Source: Actinacidiphila rubida (GTDB lineage: Bacteria; Actinomycetota; Actinomycetes; Streptomycetales; Streptomycetaceae). Taken from it: a stretch of 64,000 nucleotides of DNA. Shown piece after piece: positions 40,939 to 48,432 of the stretch (its first letter is position 1; every line of letters starts with the position of its first letter). A program made the position numbers and the translations under genes. The notes under the pieces are model-generated. The model saw only the letters and a list, made by a program, of their open reading frames with translations. It was not told the DNA's origin and searched no databases. The stretch spans positions 45,456-109,455 of the forward strand of contig NZ_FODD01000029.1 in the NCBI RefSeq assembly GCF_900110255.1, given 5' to 3'.

Positions 40939-42279
40939 GTGCGGGACTACCGGCGGGTGGCCGACGTGGTGGCCGCGCAGATCGCCGCGGGACGTCTGCG
41001 GCCGGGCGACCGGCTGCCCACGCAACGGGCGTTCGCCCGCCGGCACGGCATCGCGGACTCGACCGCGGGCCGGGTCTACGGCGAACTGGCCCGGCGCGGG
41101 CTGGTGGTCGGCGAGGTGGGGCGCGGCACTTTCGTCCGTGCGGCCGCTCCCGCCACCGGCCCGGCACTGGCGGAACCCGCACCGGCCCGGATCGACCTGG
41201 AGCTCAACTACCCCGTGGTGGAAGGCCAGTCGGAGCTGCTGGGGGCGGGGCTTGCCCGCCTGTCCCGGCCCGACGTGCTGGCCGCAGCACTGCGCCCGGC
41301 CACGACGTCGGGGACGCCGGCGGTCCGCGAGGCGGTGGCCGGCACGCTGTCCCGCTCCGGGTGGTCGCCCGACCCCTCCACGGTGCTGTTCGCGGGCAAC
41401 GGCCGGCAGGCCATCGCGGGTGCGCTGGCCGCGCTCGTCCCCGCCGGCGGCCGCCTGGGCGTGGAGGCGTTCACCTACCCCGTGGTCAAGGCCGCGGCGG
41501 CGCGGCTCGGCATCGTCCTCGTCCCGCTGGCCTGCGACGCCGCCGGCCTGCGCGTGGACGCGCTGCGCGCCGCCCACCGCGAGGCCGCGCTGTCCGCGGT
41601 CTACCTGCAGCCCACGCTGCACAACCCGCTGGGCGTCACCATGCCGGACGGCCGCCGCGCCGAACTCGCCGCGGCACTGCGGGAGTCGGGCCTGGTCGCG
41701 GTGGAGGACGCGATCTGGTCGTTCCTGCACGACCAGGCGCCGGCGCCACTGGCCGCCCACGCGCCCGGCCACGTGATCCTCGCCGACAGCCTGTCCAAGC
41801 GCCTGGCCCCCGGCCTGACGCTCGGCTTCGCCGTGGTCCCGCCGCGGCTGGCCGGGCCGGTCGCGGCCGCCCTGCGCTCGGGCGCCTGGACGGCGGCCGG
41901 CTTCGCCCTGGAGGCGGCGGCCGGATGGCTGAGCGACGGCACGGCCGACACGATCGCCGCGGCCAAGCGCGCCGACGCGGCGGACCGCCGCCGGATCGCC
42001 GCCGAGGCGCTCGCCGGTCTCGCGGTGCGCGCCGACCCGCGGGCCTACTTCTGCTGGTGGGATCTGCCGGAACCGTGGCGGGCCGACACCTTCGTGGCGG
42101 CCGCCGCCCGGCGCGGGATCGCCGTCACCCCCGGCGCCTCGTTCGCCGTCGGCCCGCACCGCGCGCCGAACGCGGTCCGGGTCGGTCTCGCCTCCCCGCC
42201 ACCCGCGGAACTGCGCCGCGCGCTCACCGTCCTGGCGGACCTGGCCCGCATCTCCCCGGAGGCTGCGGCACCGGAGTGA
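40939..42279 (+). CDS. MocR/PdxR-type regulator: GntR wHTH with aminotransferase-like PLP domain
   Basis: 446 residues: an N-terminal GntR winged helix (RRVADVVAAQIAAGRLRPGDRLPTQRAFARRHGIADSTAGRVYGEL) and a fold-type I aminotransferase domain with LysDSLSKRLAPG (Lys287, Schiff-base site) and YLQPTLHNPLGVTMP. MocR proteins sense PLP or PLP-amino acid adducts, or control pathways of amine metabolism. Divergent from an alpha/beta hydrolase over 129 bp with direct repeats. GTG 40939 is chosen from the start of the wHTH. Confidence 0.93.
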   Translation: MRDYRRVADVVAAQIAAGRLRPGDRLPTQRAFARRHGIADSTAGRVYGELARRGLVVGEVGRGTFVRAAAPATGPALAEPAPARIDLELNYPVVEGQSELLGAGLARLSRPDVLAAALRPATTSGTPAVREAVAGTLSRSGWSPDPSTVLFAGNGRQAIAGALAALVPAGGRLGVEAFTYPVVKAAAARLGIVLVPLACDAAGLRVDALRAAHREAALSAVYLQPTLHNPLGVTMPDGRRAELAAALRESGLVAVEDAIWSFLHDQAPAPLAAHAPGHVILADSLSKRLAPGLTLGFAVVPPRLAGPVAAALRSGAWTAAGFALEAAAGWLSDGTADTIAAAKRADAADRRRIAAEALAGLAVRADPRAYFCWWDLPEPWRADTFVAAAARRGIAVTPGASFAVGPHRAPNAVRVGLASPPPAELRRALTVLADLARISPEAAAPE

Positions 42280-42482
42280 ACCGGACGGAAGGGCCCCCAG
42301 GTCGCACGCCGTGCGCGACGAGTTGCGGTCCGTGTCGCGCGGGTTCACTCTGGAGACGCATCACGGAGTGCTGCAGCAGTCACTCTACGCAATCTCGCTC
42401 AGGTGTTCCCATCGGAGCGGCACCTGGCCCGGCCCGCGACCACCGCGGAGTACCGGCCCATGCCGCGGAGGGAGTCGCAGCC

Positions 42483-42992
42483 GTGATCATGCAAGCCGAC
42501 CAAGCCGATCCAGCGGCCCGGGAGTGTGCCCTCGAACTCGAGGCGCACCCGTACCGGATCCAGCAGATCCGTCGGATCGTGTCCGCCCAGCTGCGCTACT
42601 GGCGCCTCGACCCGCTCATCGACGCGGCGTCGACCGGCATCAGCGAGCTGCTCGCCAACGTCCACCGGCACGCCAGGCCCGACAAGCAGTGCGCGGTGAA
42701 GCTGTCCGTCGAGAACGGCCGTCTCACGGTGGCCGTCGCCGACCACGACACGCGGCTGCCGCACATGCAGCCCGTGGAGCCGACCGCCACCACCGGGCGC
42801 GGGCTGGCGATGGTGGAGGCCATGAGCGACAGCTGGGGTACCGACCTGCTGCCCGGCGACGGCGGCAAGGTGGTGTGGTTCGTCCTGCGCACGCCGGTTC
42901 CGGTGCCGACGCTGGTGCCGCTGCGCACCGCGACCGTGCCGGTCGAGCGGACCGCGCCCGAGCGCGTCGCCGTCGCGGCCTCGGTCGCCTGA
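42483..42992 (+). CDS. Anti-sigma-type ATP-binding protein (HATPase_c_2)
   Basis: 169 residues of the RsbW/SpoIIAB-like GHKL ATPase family. It shows the N-box ISELLANVHRHA, G1 VAVADHD and G2 GRGLAMVEAMSDSWG motifs. Hundreds of these occur in streptomycetes, where they act as anti-sigma serine kinases or histidine-kinase-like phosphorelay proteins. A cognate sigma or anti-anti-sigma gene is not adjacent. GTG 42483 (ATG at 42489 alternative) with GGAGGGAG upstream. Followed by a strong hairpin. Confidence 0.85.
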   Translation: MIMQADQADPAARECALELEAHPYRIQQIRRIVSAQLRYWRLDPLIDAASTGISELLANVHRHARPDKQCAVKLSVENGRLTVAVADHDTRLPHMQPVEPTATTGRGLAMVEAMSDSWGTDLLPGDGGKVVWFVLRTPVPVPTLVPLRTATVPVERTAPERVAVAASVA

Positions 42993-43009
42993 CCCCCGTC
43001 CGTACACCA

Positions 43010-43054
43010 GACCGGCCGCCGCCTCCCCCGCCAAGGGGGAGGCGGCGGCCGGTC
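43010..43054 (+). terminator. Strong hairpin after the HATPase gene
   Basis: A perfect 20-bp GC stem (43010-43029/43035-43054) with a 5-nt GCCAA loop, 17 bp after the stop codon, followed 30 bp later by a large palindrome. No T-tract. Confidence 0.75.
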
Positions 43055-43084
43055 GTCGGGCGCCCGCCCGCGACCGTGCGGCAT

Positions 43085-43140
43085 ACCGCCGCGCGCACGG
43101 GCCGCCCGGCGGCCGCCGGGCGGCCCGTGCGCGCGGCGGT
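43085..43140. repeat. 56-bp perfect palindrome
   Basis: Positions 43085-43112 and 43113-43140 are exact reverse complements (28 bp per arm, no spacer). Extruded, it would form a hairpin with a stem of about 26 bp. It lies between two hairpins and the ABC remnant, in a non-coding region. It could be a terminator, a recombination or integration scar, or a nucleoid/replication feature. Confidence 0.7.
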
Positions 43141-43152
43141 CGCGGTGCCGGT

Positions 43153-43318
43153 CATGGCCGCGCACCTCCCGGGGTGCCGTCCGCCGGGCCCGCGCGCGGC
43201 CGTCGACATCCTTCATCCCGCCCAGCACGCGATCGGCCGTCGGCGCGGCCATCGTGTCGACGAGTCTGCCGTCGGCGAGGAAGACCACCTCGCCGGCGTG
43301 CGCGGCCGCGCCCGGGGA
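43153..43318 (-). pseudogene. Remnant of an ABC transporter: ATPase C-terminus and permease start
   Basis: On the minus strand this reads GEVVFLADGRLVDTMAAPTADRVLGGMKDVDG, which matches the C-terminal end of MacB/LolD-type ATPases (ADRVVFLADGR-VDE...PTADRVLDRM). No Walker motifs remain upstream, and the frame is open with no clear start. An ATG at 43155 after it, followed by a few residues, ends in the palindrome. So it looks like an ATPase-permease pair deleted down to its junction; the palindrome marks the break point. No function expected. Confidence 0.6.
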
Positions 43319-43387
43319 GGTACCGCCGGAGTCGCCGCCGCGGCGCCCGAACCTCCCCCGCCGGCCCGGGAGGGTCCGCGGAGGCGT

Positions 43388-43699
43388 TCACGCCGGGCCC
43401 CCCTTGCCGCCGCGCAGGTCACGGCGGACGTCGCGTCCGAAGTGCTCCTCCAGCACGGACATCCGCCGCCAGTACTCCTCCTCGTCGATCTCGCCCGCGG
43501 CGAACCGGCGTCCCAGCACGGCCATCGGCGAGTGCTCGCCGGTGGCGGCGGGGGGGCGCTGCCGCCAGGGTCCGCCGCGCCCGGCCCAACCGGTGCGCCG
43601 CAGCACGGTGATCACCGCGGCCACGGCGAAGACCCAGATCAGCGGGAAGAACAGGATCCACGGGCCGGGCCCGCCGTCGTGCCACGCCAGGGTGGTCAT
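43388..43699 (-). CDS. SHOCT-domain membrane protein
   Basis: 103 residues: an N-terminal helix (residues 12-32, PWILFFPLIWVFAVAAVITVL), then a basic linker and a C-terminal SHOCT motif (RRFAAGEIDEEEYWRRMSVLEEHF). SHOCT is a short C-terminal oligomerisation domain. ATG has GAGGAG upstream. It precedes the ABC remnant on the same strand and may once have been part of its operon. Confidence 0.85.
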   Translation of the reverse strand: MTTLAWHDGGPGPWILFFPLIWVFAVAAVITVLRRTGWAGRGGPWRQRPPAATGEHSPMAVLGRRFAAGEIDEEEYWRRMSVLEEHFGRDVRRDLRGGKGGPA

Positions 43700-43856
43700 C
43701 GCTGGTCATCTCCTCGTTCGGTGCCGGTCCTTCCGGCACCTTCGAGCCTGGCTTCCGCGCCGCCGCACGTCGTCGTACGGCCAGCGGCACCTGTCCTGCT
43801 CCGGTGGGAGTAGCCGGCCGGGCGCGTGCTGCTCCGGCCGGGGCGCGCGCACGGCG

Positions 43857-43885
43857 GCGGCCCGGTACCGGAGGTACCGGGCCGC
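43857..43885 (-). terminator. Hairpin downstream of the ROK regulator
   Basis: A perfect 13-bp stem (43857-43869/43873-43885) with a 3-nt GGA loop, about 65 bp after the ROK stop on the minus strand, no T-tract. Confidence 0.55.
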
Positions 43886-43951
43886 GGGGCACGGGCAGGG
43901 GCAGGAGGGTCGGGTCGGAGCCCCACGAGGGGCGGGGCGGACGCCGCCGGT

Positions 43952-45187
43952 TCAGCCCGCAGGCTGCCCGCCGAGGAGCGCGAGCGGGTCGTCCAGTACC
44001 GGCTGCCACGCCAACTCGGCGGCGCCGACGAGGCTGTTGTGGTCCAGCGCGCAGGCCAGGAGCGGGACGCTGCCGCTGCGGCCCCACAGGCTGCGGTCGG
44101 CGACGACCGCCCGCAGCCGCTCCGGATCGGCGTCCAGCAGGTGGCGGTGCAGGCCGCCGAGCAGGATCCGGTCGGGGTTGAGGACGTTGACGAGGCCGGC
44201 CAGGCCGCGGCCGAGCCGGTCGATCAGCACATGGGCGGCCTCGCGCACGGCCGGGTCGCCGTACTCCTGCTGGAGCAGGGCGGCGCCCTGCGCGAGCAGG
44301 GAGACCTCGGGGCCCGGCGTGCGGCCGGCGGCCTCCACGAACGCCAGCGGGTCCGCCTCGACGTCAAGGCAGCCCCGGCTCCCGCAGTGGCAGGGCCGTC
44401 CCTCCGGCTCCACCGTGAGATGGCCGACCTCCAGGGCCAGGCCCGAACTGCCCGTGTGCAGGCGGCCGTCGAGGACGAGCGCGCCGCCGACACCGCGGTG
44501 CCCGGAGGCCACCACGAGCAGGTGCTCGGCGCCCCGCCCGGCGCCGTGCCGGTGCTCGGCCAGCGCCGCCACGTTGACGTCGTTGCCGACGAACGACGGC
44601 ACCGGCCTGCCGCCGGGGGCGAGGATGCCCGCCCTGGTGATCTGGCCGGCGAACACCTCGCGGACGGGCGCGCCCGCGGGCCAGGCCAGGTGCAGCGGGT
44701 TGAGCGCGGTCCCGTCGGGTTCGGCGACCGCGGAGGGCACGGCGAGCCCGGCGCCGACGCACACCCGGCCGGACGCGCGCAGCAGTTCGGCGCCCGCCTC
44801 GACGACCGCGCCCAGCACATGGGCGGGATCGGCGGGCACGGTCATGGAACCGGGGGCCGTCGCGACGATCTCGCCGCCGAGTCCGACGAGGGCGGCCCGG
44901 AATCCGTCGGCGTGCACCTGGGCGGCGAGCGCGACGGGCCCGCCCGGCGCCACCGCGAGCCGGTGGGAGGGCCGGCCCTGGGCGCCGGACAACCCGGGCG
45001 GCCGGGTGTCGACCCGGATCAGGCCCAGTGCCTCCAGTTCCGCGGCGACCGCTCCGGCTGTGGCCCGGGTCACGCCGAGTTCCGCCGTCAGCACGGCGCG
45101 GGTCCCGGCGCGGCCGGTGTGCACCAGGGAGAGCGCGGGACCGAGTGCTGCCCGGCCCCGCTCAAGCCTTGTCCGAATCTGTGTCAC
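43952..45187 (-). CDS. ROK-family transcriptional regulator
   Basis: 411 residues: N-terminal winged helix (LTAELGVTRATAGAVAAELEALGLIRV, about 33-60) and a ROK domain with GHLTVEPEGRPCHCGSRGCLDVEA, the ROK zinc motif in which the final acidic residue is present. The FVGNDVNVAALAE loop and ILLGGL confirm the fold. Such repressors sense sugars or sugar phosphates. Divergent from an MFS exporter with only 17 bp between starts; both starts lie in an AT-rich operator-like region. Confidence 0.9.
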   Translation of the reverse strand: MTQIRTRLERGRAALGPALSLVHTGRAGTRAVLTAELGVTRATAGAVAAELEALGLIRVDTRPPGLSGAQGRPSHRLAVAPGGPVALAAQVHADGFRAALVGLGGEIVATAPGSMTVPADPAHVLGAVVEAGAELLRASGRVCVGAGLAVPSAVAEPDGTALNPLHLAWPAGAPVREVFAGQITRAGILAPGGRPVPSFVGNDVNVAALAEHRHGAGRGAEHLLVVASGHRGVGGALVLDGRLHTGSSGLALEVGHLTVEPEGRPCHCGSRGCLDVEADPLAFVEAAGRTPGPEVSLLAQGAALLQQEYGDPAVREAAHVLIDRLGRGLAGLVNVLNPDRILLGGLHRHLLDADPERLRAVVADRSLWGRSGSVPLLACALDHNSLVGAAELAWQPVLDDPLALLGGQPAG

Positions 45188-45191
45188 CCCT

Positions 45192-45226
45192 CTATTCTCA
45201 CTTTGTGCCGACGCTAAACAAAATAG
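45192..45226. promoter_or_regulatory. AT-rich inverted arms between ROK and MFS
   Basis: TTTGT (45202-45206) and ACAAA (45218-45222), plus CTATT (45192-45196) and AATAG (45222-45226), lie in the 17-bp gap and first codons of the MFS gene. ROK operators are typically A/T-rich imperfect palindromes of this type; the call is inferred. Confidence 0.35.
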
Positions 45227-46545
45227 GGACGGTGCTGTCCCGATCCCACCACATACCCATCGATCCGGCGTTGCGCCGGCTGCGCCTCGCCCTGACCGTG
45301 TTCTTCGCCGTCGACGGCTTCCTGTTCGCCGGCTGGGTGGTCCGCATCCCGGCCATCAAGGCCCAGGTCGGCGCGTCCGCAGGCCAGTTGGGCCTCGCGC
45401 TGCTCGGCGTGTCGGCGGGCGCCGTGGCGACCATGCTGCTCACCGGGCGGCTGTGCCGGATGTTCGGCAGCGAGCGGGTCACGGTGGTCACCGGCGTGAT
45501 GCTCGCGCTGAGCATCGCCCTGCCGCCGCGCACCCACTCGGCGCTCGGCCTCGGCCTGGTGCTGCTGCTCTTCGGCATCTCCTACGGCGGCCTGAACGTC
45601 GCCATGAACAGCGTCGCCGTCGACCTGGTCGCCGCCCTGCGCCGCCCGGTCATGTCCAGCTTCCATGCCGCCTACAGCCTGGGCGGCCTGCTCGGCTCGG
45701 GCATCGGCGGCCTGCTGGCCCCGCACCTGTCCCCCGCCACGCACCTGCTGCTGCTCACTCCGGTCGGCCTGGTGGCCGTCGCGCTGGCCGGCCGGCCGCT
45801 GCTGGCGCACCCGCTGCGGAGGCCCGAGCGGGGCAGGCGCGCGGTCGTCCCAGCATCCGCATCCGCCTCCGCGCCCGCCCAGCCGCGGAATTCCTCCGCG
45901 CCCGCCGAGCCGCGGGACTCCTCCGCGGCCGCGAAAGCCCCGGCCACGGGAACGACGGCGGGGACGGCCGCCGCGCCGTCACGCGCCGGCGGCACCACGC
46001 TGCTCGTCGCCGTGTTCGGCCTCATCGCGGCGTGCACGGCGTACGGCGAGGGCGCGCTCGCGGAGTGGGGGCCGTTGCACATCCAGCAGGACCTGCACGG
46101 CGGTCCGGGCATCGCGGCGGCCGGCTACTCGGCCGTGACGCTGGCGATGACGCTCGGCCGGCTGTCCGGCACGACGCTGCTCGTCCGGCTCGGCCAGACC
46201 CGCGCCCTGGTCCTGGGCGGCCTCACCGCCTGCACCGGCATGCTGGTCGGGGCGCTGGCGCCCTACCTGCCGCTGGTGATGATCGGTTTCGCGCTGACCG
46301 GACTGGGGCTGGCGAACCTCTTCCCGACCGCCATCGCCCGCGCGGGCGAGCTGACCGGTCCCAGCGGGGTCGCCGCCGCCTCGACCCTCGGCTACGGCGG
46401 CCTGCTCCTGGGCCCGCCCTCCATCGGCTTCCTCACCGACGCCTTCGGCCTGCCCAGCGCGCTGACGACGGTGGCCGCGCTCGCGGCCGTCGCGGCGGTC
46501 ATCGCCTATCTGGCGCGCAACAGCGGGGCGCGGCAGGACGGTTGA
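45205..46545 (+). CDS. MFS transporter
   Basis: 446 residues with 12 predicted helices in two halves (about 30-210 and 260-445), joined by a long Ala/Ser/Pro-rich cytosolic linker. It has the MFS-like motif GLLGSGIGGLLAPHLSP and FGISYGGLNVAMNSV. It resembles fucose-permease or FsrC-like sugar exporters. The divergent ROK repressor suggests a sugar or glycoside substrate. GTG 45205 is very close to the promoter, so the mRNA may be leaderless; GTG 45232 has a better RBS. Confidence 0.85.
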   Translation: MPTLNKIGTVLSRSHHIPIDPALRRLRLALTVFFAVDGFLFAGWVVRIPAIKAQVGASAGQLGLALLGVSAGAVATMLLTGRLCRMFGSERVTVVTGVMLALSIALPPRTHSALGLGLVLLLFGISYGGLNVAMNSVAVDLVAALRRPVMSSFHAAYSLGGLLGSGIGGLLAPHLSPATHLLLLTPVGLVAVALAGRPLLAHPLRRPERGRRAVVPASASASAPAQPRNSSAPAEPRDSSAAAKAPATGTTAGTAAAPSRAGGTTLLVAVFGLIAACTAYGEGALAEWGPLHIQQDLHGGPGIAAAGYSAVTLAMTLGRLSGTTLLVRLGQTRALVLGGLTACTGMLVGALAPYLPLVMIGFALTGLGLANLFPTAIARAGELTGPSGVAAASTLGYGGLLLGPPSIGFLTDAFGLPSALTTVAALAAVAAVIAYLARNSGARQDG

Positions 46546-46548
46546 CGG

Positions 46549-46574
46549 CGCCGGGCGCGGGAAGGCGCCCGGCG
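46549..46574. terminator. Hairpin after the MFS gene
   Basis: 10-bp perfect stem (46549-46558/46565-46574) with a 6-nt loop, starting at the stop codon; no T-tract. Confidence 0.5.
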
Positions 46575-46743
46575 GGCGTACGCCTCGCGGGCCGGGCGCA
46601 CCACGGCGCGGCGCGTTTTGACGAACGTCACAGGAGCTCTGCGGCCGCCACGGCGGCATGCTGGTGCACCACATCGGGCGTCCGGGCCGCGCCACCGGAA
46701 GCACGGCGCCGTGCGCCGGCCGCCGCCCGCCGAAGGAGGAGCG

Positions 46744-47100
46744 ATGCACATACCGTCCTGGGCCGTCACCGCCACCAGGCCCCTTCACCGGGAACGCGTG
46801 TCCCGGGTGTACCTGGCGGTGGTCGCCGCCGCGCTGGCGCTGATGCTGCTCGACACGGCGCTGCTCTCGCACAGCGACGCGTCGCTGACCGGCGTGCTGC
46901 TCCTGCTGCTCACCCTGCCGTGGACGCCGCTGCTGTTCTCGGTGCTGGTCTCGGCCGGCGGCTCGGGCGAGCGCTTCGCGTCCTTCGGCTGGTCGGGCTG
47001 GACGCTCACGATCGTCTCCGCGCTGCTGTCCGCCGCACTCAACGCCGTCCTGCTGGGGTACGCGGCCCGGCTGCGCCGGCGTCGCCTCGCGGCACGCTGA
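46744..47100 (+). CDS. Small membrane protein of the SCO4225 type
   Basis: 118 residues with three predicted helices (about 22-41, 47-66 and 85-108), separated by LLSHSDASL and SGGSGERF loops, and a basic tail. Small integral membrane proteins of this type (SCO4225-like) are common in streptomycetes; function unknown. AAGGAGGA just upstream of ATG. Confidence 0.72.
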   Translation: MHIPSWAVTATRPLHRERVSRVYLAVVAAALALMLLDTALLSHSDASLTGVLLLLLTLPWTPLLFSVLVSAGGSGERFASFGWSGWTLTIVSALLSAALNAVLLGYAARLRRRRLAAR

Positions 47101-47138
47101 CCTCCGGCGCCCGGCGGCGGGCTGCGAGAATCCGCGCC

Positions 47139-47873
47139 ATGGACACGGATGACTTCATCACGACGCTGCGGCGCGAGGGGCGGCTGCTGGCCGACGCGGC
47201 ACAGCGATCAGGCCTCGACGCGCCCGTCCCGTCGTGCCCCCAGTGGCAGGTCAGGGATCTGCTGCGGCACGTCGGCGCGGTGCACCGCTGGGCGGCGGCG
47301 TTCGTCGCGGAGCGCAGGACGGCGCCGGTGGAATGGGACGAGTCCGCGCCCGGCGACGCGGCCCTGCTCGACTGGTACCGCGCACTGCACTCCGGCCTCG
47401 CGGACACCCTCGCGGGAGCGCCGGCCGACACCGACTGCTGGACGTTCCTGCCGGCACCCTCCCCGCTGGCCTTCTGGGCCCGGCGCCAGGCGCACGAGAC
47501 GACGATCCACCGCATCGACGCGCAGTCCGCGCTCGGCGCGGAACGCGACCCGGTGGACACCGCGTTCGCGTCCGACGGACTCGACGAGCTGCTCACCGGG
47601 TTCCACGTGCGGAAGCGCAGCCGGGTGCGCACCAACCGGCCGCGCTCCCTGCGCGTGCTGGCCGCCGACCACCCGGGCGGCGACTGGCTGGTGCATCTGT
47701 CCGCGGAGCCACCGGTGGTCGAGCGCGCGGTTCCCGGCGCGGCGGACTGCACGCTGAGCGGCCCGGCGACCGCGCTCTACCTGGCGCTGTGGAACCGGGG
47801 CCCGTACGACGGGCTCTCCGTGGAAGGCGACGGCGCACTGGTCGAGCTGTGGCAGCGGACCTCGGCCGTCTGA
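47139..47873 (+). CDS. Maleylpyruvate isomerase-family mycothiol-dependent protein (second copy)
   Basis: 244 residues of the MDMPI family: RDLLRHVGAVHRW near residues 38-50 (metal His), then HETTIH with Glu120 and His124, and an MDMPI C-terminal region starting near residue 150. Complete, unlike the first copy only in details. Acts with mycothiol on an unknown substrate. Likely its own short transcript from the 38-bp gap after the small membrane protein. Confidence 0.85.
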   Translation: MDTDDFITTLRREGRLLADAAQRSGLDAPVPSCPQWQVRDLLRHVGAVHRWAAAFVAERRTAPVEWDESAPGDAALLDWYRALHSGLADTLAGAPADTDCWTFLPAPSPLAFWARRQAHETTIHRIDAQSALGAERDPVDTAFASDGLDELLTGFHVRKRSRVRTNRPRSLRVLAADHPGGDWLVHLSAEPPVVERAVPGAADCTLSGPATALYLALWNRGPYDGLSVEGDGALVELWQRTSAV

Positions 47874-47890
47874 CAGGTCACCGCGCCCCC

Positions 47891-47927
47891 GCGGACCGGA
47901 CCCGGGCCCTCGGCCCGGCCGGTCCGC
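47891..47927. terminator. Bidirectional hairpin between MDMPI and MarR genes
   Basis: A 9-bp outer stem (47891-47899/47919-47927) and a 7-bp inner stem (47902-47908/47912-47918) with a 3-nt loop, between convergent genes. Confidence 0.6.
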
Positions 47928-47939
47928 CCTCGGCGGGCG

Positions 47940-48347
47940 TCAGCTCTTGACGAGCGCGCCCTTGGGCAGCATCCGCTCCAGCACGGCGCGATGGCTCGGC
48001 CGGGCCTCGTCGTAACGCGCGCGGCCGTCGGCGGTGATGGCGACGCGCACGCCGCGCCGGTCCTCGCTGCAGATGCCGCGGTCGACCAGGCCCTCCTTCT
48101 CCAGGCGGGCCACCAGCCGGGACAGCGCGCTCTGGCTCAGGTGCACCCGGTCGGCGAGTTCCTGCACGCGGAAGGTGCAGCCGTCCTCGGCGTCTCCTCC
48201 GGCGAGCACGTCGAGTACTTCGAAGTCGCTGGCGCCGAGTCCGTAGCGGTGCAGCGCACGGTCGATCTCGCAGGCAGTACGCGCGTGAACAGCGAGGATG
48301 TCCCGCCATTCCGCGATGAGCGCCCGCTCGTCCCTGTCGCCGGTCAT
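47940..48347 (-). CDS. MarR-family transcriptional regulator
   Basis: 135 residues: winged helix with VQELADRVHLSQSALSRLVARLEKEGLVDRGICSEDRRGVRVAITADGR, the standard MarR wing and recognition helix. Divergent from the DHA2 exporter across 85 bp that holds two ATGC-N4-GCAT-type palindromes. Likely represses both genes in response to a drug-like ligand. ATG 48347 is chosen because the longer frame to 48617 runs across the exporter's promoter. Confidence 0.92.
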   Translation of the reverse strand: MTGDRDERALIAEWRDILAVHARTACEIDRALHRYGLGASDFEVLDVLAGGDAEDGCTFRVQELADRVHLSQSALSRLVARLEKEGLVDRGICSEDRRGVRVAITADGRARYDEARPSHRAVLERMLPKGALVKS

Positions 48348-48390
48348 GCCGCGAGGGTAGCAGAAATCGGAACCACATGCACGAACATTA

Positions 48391-48418
48391 AATGCGCTTG
48401 CATTGGATGCACTTGCAT
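48391..48418. promoter_or_regulatory. Two MarR operator palindromes
   Basis: AATGCgcttGCATT (48391-48404) and ATGCacttGCAT (48407-48418) share the same core; centres are 15 bp apart and lie immediately upstream of the exporter ATG. Confidence 0.7.
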
Positions 48419-48432
48419 GTAGTGTGTGCCGC

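Noticed and set aside
43254..47873. A 1539-codon open frame on the plus strand spanning the SHOCT, ROK and MFS genes
   Set aside because: Only its last part (from 47139) reads as a known protein. The rest is the shadow of real genes in other frames, a common effect of high GC content.
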